Source of the DNA: Artemia franciscana
Taxonomy: Eukaryota; Arthropoda; Branchiopoda; Anostraca; Artemiidae
Direction: 5' to 3'
Length of the DNA: 64,000 nt
Assembly (NCBI RefSeq): GCF_032884065.1
Contig: NW_027063627.1
Coordinates: 1,900,038 to 1,964,037, forward strand
Under the pieces are notes generated by a model that was given only the letters and a program-made list of their open reading frames with translations, was not told where the DNA came from and ran no database searches. Each line of letters opens with the position of its first letter. Position 1 is the first letter of the stretch. A program made the position numbers and the translations under genes. Below are positions 23,479 to 43,908 of this stretch, in pieces.

Positions 23479-23629
23479 AATAGTAGCATTCCAGTAATGC
23501 TACTTAATAGTAGCATTCAATACTTAATAGTAGCATTCCAGTAATTAGTAAAAGTACCTTATAAAAATGACAAAATTTAAAAATGATATACATAAAAGTG
23601 TTTACACCTTTTTTACTCCAATAAAAAAA

Positions 23630-24345
23630 AATATCAAGTCTAAGGAATAAATATCACTATATGTATATTAAACTGACAATCCATTGTCATTTTTTTTTTT
23701 CAGTAAAGTGCAAATTATGTTCTGGTTTTAACAAGCCATGTGGGCTGTCAGCCTTACTTGTAAATTTCTGCTTGTTTTGAGTTTGACTTTGTTATTTATT
23801 GTATTTGTGTTCATTTTGGGTTTTCTTTTATTCATTGATGGTGATTTGTGGTAGGAAGATAATTATGTGGTTGGAAGATGGTGATGCTAATATTACATGT
23901 GTTTTTGTTTTTTTCCATAAGAATCCATAGTTTGGCTTGCTATTTATATGTTGGAGAAGCTTTTTCAACAATTTTTATCCAAGTAATAGTTGTAATAATC
24001 CAAGTAATGAGTAGTAATAATCTTCAAAGAGTAAAACTACCACAAATCACTATCAGAAAATGAAACCCAGAACAAACAGAGATTACAGTAAATAACCAAG
24101 TCAAACTCAAAACAAGCAAAAATTAACTTGAGTAGTGCTGAATACCCCCATGCCTTCTTAAGACCAGAACATAATTTGCACTTGGCTGAAAACAAAATAC
24201 ATTTTAAATATGTTTGCTTTTTTGAGTTTAATAAATAAAAGTTCTTAAACTTCTAAGGAATGAATATCAATATGTGTATTTAAACTGACAATCCATTATA
24301 TTTTTTTTTTCAGTAAAGTGCTAATTAGGTCCTAGTCTTGAGAAG
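23630..24345. repeat. Inverted and direct copies of one ~150-bp repeat
   Basis: The 23635-23830 sequence ('aaactgacaatccatt', 'cagtaaagtgcaaattatg', 'gttttgagtttgac') pairs as an inverted repeat with 24060-24200 and recurs in direct order, shorter, at 24250-24345. A further copy in the 24060 orientation lies at 55880-56015 ('accagaacgtaatttgcact'). Confidence 0.75.
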
Positions 24346-24579
24346 GGGTATTGTTATTCAGCACATAAAATTAATTTCTGTTCATTTTTTATCGTAGTCT
24401 TTCTTTGAATTTTCTTTTATGTCTTACATTCTTTTAATGTAAGAATCCACAGTTTGGCTTGCTATTTGTATGTTGGAGAAACTTTTCCACCAATGTTTAA
24501 TCTTGTCACAAATAGTTTTGTTTTGTTTAATTTTATACCTCCTCAAGTTGACCTTAAAAATAAAACATAATATCATTCC

Positions 24580-24980
24580 TCAAAAATTTTATCTATGCTC
24601 TTTGACAACTTGGATAAACTTACACTCTTCTAATTTATTTGAATTGTAAGAGCAGAAATAGTAATAGTAGTAGCCCCAAATATGTTGCTCAGTATATTGC
24701 TGAATTGTCTTATTGGTAACCATCCACACAGTGTCTTTTAATTTGGTTTTAAAGGAACATTTAATTTTAAAGTATAATGGGCCAACTGTGAAATTGTGGG
24801 GGTTTGACATACCCTATATCCCTCAAGACATAGCTACTGGACCATTCTACTGTGCTGAATCACAAAACTCTGACCTGATGTGTTTAGAAAATGAATGGAT
24901 TCGGGAGGAGGGTCGCTTGCACTCTAATTCTTTTGACTCTAAAGAAAAGGCCATAGAACTTTTAATTTCCAATTAAATTA
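24580..24980. repeat. Diverged interspersed-repeat piece
   Basis: 24785-24860 ('tccctcaagacatagctact ggacc') resembles 26705-26740 and 10225-10250, placing it with the 10.1 kb body repeat. An 87-codon plus frame (24713-24976) overlaps it and is probably not a gene. Confidence 0.4.
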
Positions 24981-24999
24981 GTTCCTTTAAAAATTTCAA

Positions 25000-26640
25000 T
25001 GATTTTTCTACCTATTATGGACCATTGCCTATAATATTGCTTATATGCCATTTTGGAAACCTGCATGCATTTAGTTTTTTGGTTTAATTGAAACTCCTCC
25101 TAAACATTCCCGGAAAGCTTTACCTTAATACTCCTAGCATCATTAGTTACAGTAATTGTAGTGGTAGTATTAATAGCATAAACTATTGCCTTCTGGCTAG
25201 TTCAACATCTGCCACAACTTACCCTCAAAGGTTTGACTTAGTAATATAAGCTGTTACTGAGATATGGCTTTGTCACATTTTTGAAAATCTGCATCCTCAT
25301 AGTTTATTTTGCTTTAGTTCAACGTCCACCTAACTAAGGAACTCCTATCATGAAGGTGAAGCTTTCAAGGAATTCCTTGAAAGCTTCACCTTCATACTCT
25401 TAGCTTGCATAGTAGCAATAGTCATAGCATTAGAGCAGTATGCACATACAGCCTTTCGTTTCTTTAACATCCCCTTCAACATATGCTGATAGTTTCAACT
25501 TAATACCATCAACTGTTCCTGAAATATTTCTGATATGTCCTTGACAACCTGTATTGCATTGTGTGTTTCAATTAAATTCCATACAGTTCCAATATTTCTC
25601 AATTATTTTTTTGGCCTTGATAACCTTAGTTTAGTAGCAATAGAATTAATAGTAGTAGCCTTAGATTTAGTGACAGTAGTAGTTCTAGAAGTATTAATAA
25701 TAGCAGCAGTAGTAGTAGTATGGTTAGAAGCAGTAGCATTAGGATGCAAATATTTCTTATCTTTTGGTTAGTGTTACATCCCCCACATCAAGCCCTGTTA
25801 GTTTCAACTTCACACACAAAACTGTTCCTAAAATATTGTTTTTATGCTGTTTTGATAACCTGTATACAGATGACATGTTTTGATTCCATTCACCCCATTG
25901 CTACAGTAGTAGTGTTGGTACTAGTTGCAGCACTAGTATTAAAATATTGCCTATGGGTAAGTTAAACGTCCCTTTAATCAAGTTCTGGAAGTTTCAACAT
26001 AATACAATTAGCCATTGTTATGACACAGCTGATATGTCCTTCTGATAACCTGTATGCTCATATATTTTTTGAAATTTTCATCTTAATGCTGTTAGCTTTA
26101 GAAGTAGTTGTAATAGAAGTAGTAGTTGAAGTAGAAGTAATTGTAGTAAATATAGTAGTGGTAGTAGTATTAGTAGTAGGTTGTACATATTGCCTTTTGG
26201 TCAGCTAATCTTCCCCTTTTAGAATTATCTGAAAGTTCCAACTAAATACCCCAATGAATTTTTGAAATATTCTTTTTTGACAATGTGAATGCACATAATG
26301 TCTTTTGGTTTAGTTCAAATATCCCTCAATATTGTAAATGAAGTAGTGGGGTAGTACTAGTAGTGGTGGTAGCAATAGTAGTGGTGGTAGTTGTAGCAGA
26401 AGTGGTAGCATGCAAATATTGCCTTTTTGATCATCTCCCTTATCATTTCCTGGAAGTTCCAAATTAGTAAACTCGTTTCACTCCTGAGCTATGCCCTTTT
26501 GACACTCTGTATACATATAATGCATTTTGATTTAGTCCAACACTCCTGTCAATATTCTCTGAAAGACTTGCCTGAATGCCCTTCATTTTTTTGGAAAGTA
26601 AAGTTCAAATCTGCATACCTTTCTCAATAACATATACTAG
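25000..26640 (+). repeat. Degenerate tandem array with TAG-triplet tracts
   Basis: At least six units of roughly 200-300 bp. Each has a stretch like 'gttcctgaaatattg', then 'gataacctgtat', 'gcacataatgc', 'gaaagcttcacctt', a variable AGT/TAG-rich tract, and 'gcaaatattgccttttgg'. The last landmark recurs near 25183, 25452, 25748, 25944, 26190 and 26416. Val-rich open frames across the triplet tracts are artefacts. Confidence 0.8.
25350..25395. repeat. Perfect 46-bp palindrome
   Basis: The arms ATGAAGGTGAAGCTTTCAAG (plus G) and their exact reverse complement surround a central AATT; all 46 bases are self-complementary. It lies in the 'gaaagcttcacctt' segment of the tandem array, so one array unit has an inverted duplication of that segment. 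Confidence 0.97.
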
Positions 26641-26649
26641 GCTATGTGT

Positions 26650-27470
26650 AAACAATGAATGAACTGCCCAACTTACAGCCGTTGCCCTGAGGACTGTGGG
26701 GAGGTTGACATCCCCAAAGACATAATTACTGGACCTTTTACTAACGTTGAACAAAGTAGCTCTCTCAAAATTTTGATTGGACATGTTTTGGGGTATGATG
26801 GGATTTGGGGTGGGGGGCTTCCCTCCATTCACTTTTGATGCATAATACACTTTGGAAAAATAGGCCATGAGGGCCATGCTAGTTGCCCTCTGATCACTTT
26901 GACTTGTAAAAAGGGCACTGGAACTTCTCATTTCCAATCCAATGAGCCCCCTTCGGAAGTTTCTATGGCAACTCCTTCTATACAAAGTGTCCTGGTCTAA
27001 ATAAATAAATAACAAATGGTGTCTACATTGGTCTTTACTGAGGCAGTTCTATTGTTCCAAATGACCTATTAGCCTTAGGTCACTTATTCACCTGCGAGTC
27101 CAAGCAAATTCAGTCCCCCATTTTACATGTAGATACAGTGGAGATTGTCCATCACACGTCAAACCTTTCATCCCTTAGGTTCTATGACTATCTACCTTAG
27201 TTCTGCCCTAGGAATGATGTATGGATGGATGGATGATAGACTTATCTATCAACAAGTGAAATCAAGGGCTTATACCAAGATCTATCTGTCTTGGCTTTTT
27301 CTACAATTAGCCATGGCTTGATGCTCGCAACTACTGGATTTTAATCAAAATTTCCACTTCAACTCGTAAAAAGGGTACTGCAGCTTCTCATTTCCAATCC
27401 AATGAGCCCCCTCCAAAGTTTCTGCAGCAACTCCTTCTATACCAAGTGCCCTGGTCTAAAAAAATAATAA
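26650..27470. repeat. Two diverged copies of the 10.1-10.4 kb repeat body
   Basis: 26670-27010 matches 10195-10430 ('ggactgtgggg', 'catccccaaagacata', 'tctcaaaattttgat', 'aaaaagggcact', 'aatgagccc'). 27361-27460 repeats its last third ('cttctcatttccaatccaat gagcccc'). A CT/TG-rich non-repeat stretch separates them. Confidence 0.7.
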
Positions 27471-28074
27471 TAATACATTGTGCCCACATTGCTCTTTATG
27501 CTTACTTCAGCATGCGTTACTTCATGCTCTTTGCAATCACAGGCAGTTCTATTGTGCCGCCTATGATTTATAACTTTGTGTTTGCTGATGATGGCGTGGC
27601 AATCACCAGGGCTAAAATATCTGCTTTGTCTTTTTGCTGCCTCCTTTTTTACAGGCCGAAAATCAAACTTGGTTTGGTTTCTCAATTTTTTTTTTTTTTG
27701 CATTTATTTGTCTTTTATTAAAAATGGAAACTGCCTCCCTGGCTTGGAATACAGTTGGTTTTTGTGCAGTTTGCACTTCCATTTATGCAGATCTGTAAAA
27801 CAAAAAAAAGGAGAAGAAAAGTCCTGGCTCTGCTGGTGGATGGCATGGGAAAATAAAATATCTTTAAAAATACAGCTTTTATTATTCCAACTATCTTTGT
27901 TGAAACTCTGAAGCATATAGATTCAAACTAGTTTATAGTTCATTTAAGAAAAGTTTGGTGCAGGAAATGTATTTTATATTTAGGAAAATGATATTATATT
28001 TGGAATAGCAAATACACCTAAATGAACCCCTTCTCTTTCTCTTCTCTTTGAAGAGCTTCTATTTAAAACTTAAA
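27471..28074. other. No supported feature
   Basis: Overlapping open frames on both strands (27437-27916) lack recognisable domains. T and A tracts are frequent. Confidence 0.4.
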
Positions 28075-28082
28075 CTTTAGTG

Positions 28083-28483
28083 CAGTGGCTGTAGCCTCTC
28101 TTGCACCCGGGACAAAATCTTGATTAGCAGCCCCCCCCCCACCCTGTTTCCCATGAAATTTTCATCTATTAACAAAGTAATTTTCAATTTGTTAATAAAT
28201 TAACAATTTATGCTCTAGTTATTTTTGGTTTATAATTTGAATTATTTAGTTACTTTAATTAGTATTATTCAATTTTGAATTTATTTTTATTTTATTAATT
28301 AATTAATAATTATTTGACAATTTTCATTTATCAAATGCACCGTCTACTTATTTTAATAAAAATAAAATTTGAAAACCTATAAAATGATAATAATCATTAG
28401 ATTATTTATTTGAAATTTTATGCCTGTAAAATCTTTGTGCCTGGGGCAAGTCGCCCTCCATCCATCCCTTAAAACAGCCACTG
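28083..28483. mobile_element. hAT-type MITE, 401 bp
   Basis: Starts CAGTGGCTG and ends CAGCCACTG, a perfect 9-10 bp terminal inverted repeat of the hAT type, with weaker inverted similarity beyond it. It is flanked by 8-bp sequences CTTTAGTG (28075-28082) and CTTTTTTG (28484-28491), matching at 6 of 8 positions, as an aged hAT target-site duplication would. The interior is very AT-rich and noncoding. Confidence 0.78.
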
Positions 28484-28491
28484 CTTTTTTG

Positions 28492-29280
28492 TGAAGAGCA
28501 GGGTGTTCTTGTGGGTGGTAACCTCCCTCAAGTTTGGGAGCACCCAAAATATCGTATTAAAAGCAAACGCAAATTAGATTAAACATAACAGGTTTTTCAA
28601 AGGAAAGTAGAAACCAATATTACAACTTTAAATTAATAGATATTGTCCTGTATGTGAATGGCTGCCAACACCACTCTTTATTTGAAAGTTTGAAATTTTC
28701 TCCAAATACTTCAAGAACACATGCTATAACATAAGAGCAGTGTGATAAATTTTCCACAATGTTCCAAAAATTAAAGGGCTTACTGGTTTGCATTTAAGCA
28801 AATAAAATTTGCCATTTAAATGTTTTGAAAGTTAATTAATATATGAACTACTTGGAATAATCAACTGGCTATATTTTTTTTTATTATAGTTATGCTGTTA
28901 AGGGGAAGTGACAGCCCCCTCATATAAAGGATACTTTTAGTTTCTTCTAAGCTTGATGTCACACTTTCTTTATTATTTAATAGCTATTAGAACGAATATG
29001 AAATCCTTGAGACATTTAAAGTGCTTTTACAATTGTTGTTTATGTTGGTATAGTTGCACGGACTTCGATTTATCTTATATAAAAAGTTATGAAATTCAAT
29101 GAGTTCGCTCATGGCTCATGGGCTATACTTGATATGTCAGCTTTAAGTAGCAATAGTCTTAAAATCATTTTTAACTTTTGGACTCTTTAACTTTTAAGGC
29201 ACATCATAGGAAAATCCCTACTGGGAACCTGAAAGAAAGATGGTGGGAAAATGCTATTAAAAACTGAATCTGCTTTTCAG
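28492..29280. other. Upstream flank of the first detected DNAJC8 exon
   Basis: Should hold intron or promoter sequence of DNAJC8. I found no exon encoding the expected '...FYSE' N-terminal end here. Confidence 0.4.
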
Positions 29281-39408
<10,128 letters not shown>

Positions 39409-41629
39409 TTTTTATCTTTTTAGCATGTTGTTGCCCAAAGATTTATTCTTATATTTCTCAGTTTCTTGAGCGGTCTTTACACGATTAGAAGTATAAACAT
39501 CAGTAATTCACTTTATGACAGTAATATTTATCGTCGAGTTCAAATTGGAAGACTTTTAAAGTATGTTTAAATCAAAATTGATTTATACTCATTGAACCTA
39601 TTGCTAAATATTCTTTTAGAGCAATTCTTCTATGTCGTAAACTGAAATATTGACAACATAAATGATAATACAAGTGAAATCTTCAGGTAGCTTTGAACAG
39701 ATGAGTTCTTTTATGTGTAGATGCTCTGACGTTATGTAAACTAAACTCCCTTTTCTTCTCCTTTCTAAACAGCCTATTCCATATATTGACCGCAATATAA
39801 AGTCACGATGCTCCGAAATTACCATTTCTTCTTTTTTTGTAAATTATGAGATTTTTAGCATCTATGATGCTCACATCTCATTGCCATTGTGTTGTTAAAA
39901 GTACACCTGTTTTTATAATCATCGATTTTAATACACATGAACATTGTTTCCTTCTTTTTTCAGCTAATTCTGGAAGGATAAGAGTTTATTTGATTAAAAT
40001 GTTGCATTAAAAGTAAGTGTTAAAACAAATAAGAGTGTTATATCTTTTTATGAAAATTTCTACTTCAAAACTTTTATTTTAATTCTCTCTTAAGCCAGTT
40101 CTCGGCTGTCCAATCTCAGAACAGTGTATCTGCAATTTTTTAGAGTTTTGTAGGAGAGCCTCGACAAATTTGCCCCATGGCCGATATTACTGGTTTTGAA
40201 AAAGCATAAATGAACAGTACCTCCCAATCAATTTTTCAAGCTAGTTCATGTCAAGCTATTTATTTTGAGAAAGCTTGACCAAATTATAAAGAAAATACAC
40301 TTTTCTCTATACGAACTGTTTCTAAAATGGGGTGTAGCTAATATCGTACAGATGTGCTGTTGTACGCCATAATAAATACAATAGGACCCTTCGATCTTCC
40401 ATTTTCTGCATTTAATAGTTTGTTCAAATGATCAAATAACTGGGACGACGAACACTTTAAGAAGGTCTGAAATCAAGTCGCCCTCATGCATTTCTATTCA
40501 AATCTGATTTCTACTTGGGTTGTTACCCAAGGAACCAGCTTTGTAACAAAGTTGAATTTCTTCTCGGAACTTCTGCCTCTAAGACTGGTTTTTGATTTGA
40601 CTGCTTGTGATTGATCCTTCAGATACACTGTTTTGGATTTTCGAAGGTAAGTGAAATAGCAGATACATTTTAAAGATGAACTGTTAATCTGCACCACCAT
40701 AGGAGATGCAGCAACGCCACATATACCAATCGATTCAACACTAAAAGTTACATAGGTTACTATGTAATCCTCAGCTCATAATAGACAAGGGTAAAATCAT
40801 TTATTTGAGATGGGACAGCCGAACTTAGAAGCCTCCTAATCGTCTCTTTTTTTTTGATGAATTCGAAAAAATTGACTGTCCTTTGTTATGAAAAGTGTGT
40901 TATTGAAAAATTTCTAATTAAGAATTGATGGTGATAGAAAAAATGGCTTCCTGGATCTTCTATTTCTACTTTATGACAATTTTCATGGCGCCATACCACT
41001 ATAAACTCAGTTCCTGGTATGTCGCTGAGCAACCATTCACCTGGATTTCCTCCTAGAACTACGTCGATCTTTCTATTTCAAAGGGAGATACAGCGTCTTA
41101 CCAAGCTGTTCTTCAATATTACAGTACGGAGTGCCTCCCCTTGTAGATAATCCAATTTTATCTTGTTTCTGCGTGCTTGTAATTTATGCTGCTCTCGTAT
41201 CTCAATAAACCTGTCCCTCAAGGATAGTTAGGTCGAGGGGACAGTGGCCCCTCTTCCAAAACAAAAACGTATTAGCCTCCATCCCTCACAGGAAAAATTT
41301 CAAAATGGAGTGTAAAGTTAGGTTTGGATTGAGGTGGGTTATTTTTTCTTGATTATTGTTTCTTCAAGCTTGGGAAATATCTTGAAGCAAAGCTATAATA
41401 GGTTGGGTTTTAGATTAGTCCTTAAAATTCTAACGTCAGCCAATGTTAGCAGTTTTCTAAGACATGAAAGAAGAAAAGAATAATATAAATCAGCAATGCC
41501 TATATTTCCTAGATTCCAAAAGTATAAGACAACATTTTGTTATAACAAAGGGCTTTGTTAGAAAAACTGTACAATATGAATAACAGAAAAATACCTCATT
41601 ATACAATAAACATGATGCCAAAAAAATCA

Positions 41630-41632
<3 letters not shown>
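39409..41632. other. 3' flank of DNAJC8
   Basis: Presumed 3' UTR then intergenic sequence between the convergent genes. No clear AATAAA directly after the stop. No further gene recognised. Confidence 0.5.

Positions 41633-41714
<82 letters not shown>
41633..41714. repeat. (TA)n microsatellite, about 82 bp
   Basis: Uninterrupted TA run between DNAJC8 and the synaptotagmin-like gene. Confidence 0.97.
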
Positions 41715-41716
<2 letters not shown>

Positions 41717-42142
41717 AAAGTATATCATCGACACGATTACAAGACGTGGGCGGTAAGGCTATAATAATATTTTTTTTTTAAAGCAGGCCAATAAAGTATA
41801 CCAACTGACAATATTTGAGGAAATGAAGAATAAGTCATTAAAATTTACGACTAGTTAACGTTAATTTTCTACTTAGTTCCGAAAATAAAAGTTAATACCA
41901 ACTCCAATTTTATATAATTACTGTAAAATATTTTTACAAAAAATTTAATTTTACAAGTTCTAAAAACACATCATTGCTAAAAATTTAAGTTCAAACAAAC
42001 CTCAAAATTATCGTTACTGTTTTTTTTTTTTTTTTGTGATTAGAAACCGACAGGAAACTGCACATACGGAAAATTTCAATAACAAAATCTATCGCTTGAA
42101 TGAACGACATTTTCAAGAGTAGGTTGTTTTGTACTTTGATTA

Positions 42143-42605
42143 AGGTAAATAAGCGGGAAAATTTATAAACTTGCTATTTACACTTGTGCAAACACTTAAA
42201 AACTTAATAGTAAGGCTCTTAAAAGTAGCCTAATTAATCGGTCTGTGGTTGAGTTATAAGATATAATATCCTCCTTTTCGATAAATGATAGCTTAAGAAG
42301 ATGCAAGTAGAAGTGGTTGATCACATCTTTTAGAATTCTGATCACTGATATTTTGAAGAAGCACCTTAACTACTCTTTTGAATGGTAAATAAGCGGGGAA
42401 AATTTGTAAACTTGCTATTTACATTTGTGCAAACACTTACAATCTTAATAGTAGGGCACATAAAAGTAGCCTAATTAATCGTTCTGTGGCGAAGTTATCA
42501 GATATAGTATATATTAAGAAGATGCAAGTAGAAGTCGTTAATCACATTTTTTAGGATTATGATCAGCGATATTCTGAAGAAGCCCCTTAACTACTCTTTT
42601 GAGCT
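42143..42605. repeat. Tandem duplication of a ~235-bp segment
   Basis: 'ggtaaataagcggg', 'aacttgctatttaca', 'gtagcctaattaatcg', 'aagaagatgcaagtagaagt' and 'cttaactactcttttga' occur in the same order at 42143-42382 and 42383-42605. The second copy lacks about 25 bp ('ctccttttcgataaatgat' region). Confidence 0.9.
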
Positions 42606-42859
42606 GTTGCTGCAGCTGCACAATTTATTATCTGTACGACAGTGCCAGTTATTCTATATTTATTATTTATTCGATAAGGGACCATTAAGCGATCACTTGT
42701 TACTTATTCACTTGATGCGAACGGTGAGAAGAGCTATTCAAAATCAGAACAATGAGCCCTGTCCATAGAATTTTATTTTTACGCTATATAATTGGGATCA
42801 AAGCCATCACTAATTGAATTTCCTATTCAAATCGATTGACTTTGTTTATGATTAAATAA

Positions 42860-43085
42860 AAAAAAGTTCCAACTGAAAGTAAAGTGCAAAATTAGAAATA
42901 AAAACGAACAGATTATTACGTATATGAGGGGGGTTTCCCCTCCTCAATACCTAGCTCCTTCCGCTAAAGTTTGACTTTTTGTTCCAGTTATTTGGAAATG
43001 ACTCCTGAAACACAAGGGTCGTTTAATTGGAATAATAAGCTTTCTTAAAATTCATAAAAAAAGCTTTTTTTTACAAAAGGAAGCG
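42860..43085. repeat. Single arm of the fold-back family
   Basis: 'ttccaactgaaagtaaagtg', 'aaaaacgaacagattattac' and 'cctcaatacctagctcctt' match the arms at 9132 and 59717, without an inverted partner here. Confidence 0.7.
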
Positions 43086-43750
43086 AAAGTGTTTTCATTC
43101 CGCCTAGAGGTGATAAACTTGGCTTCATCTAGAAGGTTGGTTAGACTAGCGGCAAATTTCAGTGGACACCATGCACGGCGGCAGAAGCCGTCGGTACTAA
43201 AGAAGCTTGCACCTTATTTCATATTATTCTCTATAATAGAGATAAGTTGCATATATCGCAAATTAAGATCAGCGAGTTTTTTAGGAAATGAACACTTATT
43301 TCAAAATAAGTTCCTAGAAAACCTTTGATTTTGTTACAAAAAAATAGAGAAAGTCGATGAACTAATTATTCTCTTTCATGATTTACCCAAAGCAAGGTGC
43401 CATATACTGTCTACAATAGGTCTAGAAATAAATGAAGATTCTGAGGGGCTTACATTTTTCATAGAAAATCAAAAGTCACAACAATCCATATTGAATTTTT
43501 TTTTATTACTTTGTGTTAGCAAATCTATAGTATAATTGCCTCTCTTTTTAAAAGAAGTGCCTGCGAATGGATTTTATTTTTCAAGATTTAGAGCGTATTT
43601 GCCGACCGAACGTATTGAGTTTCCATAATTAAAAATGTCAGCAGTATCTCAAATTCCTAAAACAGTACCCCACAATCAACAAAAATAAGATCTAAGAACC
43701 TTCTTCTGATGCTTTTTTAAGACTAGCTGCGTAAGATGGCAGTTACAATA

Positions 43751-43908
43751 TTATTGATTTTCCGGCGACACTAAAGATTTTCCGAGAGTTGATCGCAAAG
43801 GAACAGTTCCTTCGCACCACATTCCTGGTCTTTCCAACACATCTTGCCACAAGCTCACTTCCGGACCAACTGAGTCTGCCCATCCGTCTGGTCTTCCATT
43901 GTGCATTC
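43751..43908 (-). CDS. SYTL last exon with stop
   Basis: Acceptor aattttttctag; phase 1. MHNGRPDGWADSVG, EVSLWQDVLERPGMWCEG, VPLRSTLGKSLVSPENQ, then TAA at 43753-43751. Another frame of the same DNA is also open but lacks the family motif. Confidence 0.95.

Noticed and set aside
25535-26208. Valine-rich plus-strand frames suggesting membrane proteins
   Set aside because: They arise from TAG/AGT-triplet tracts of the tandem array (reading GTA or GTT) and have no start or splice context.
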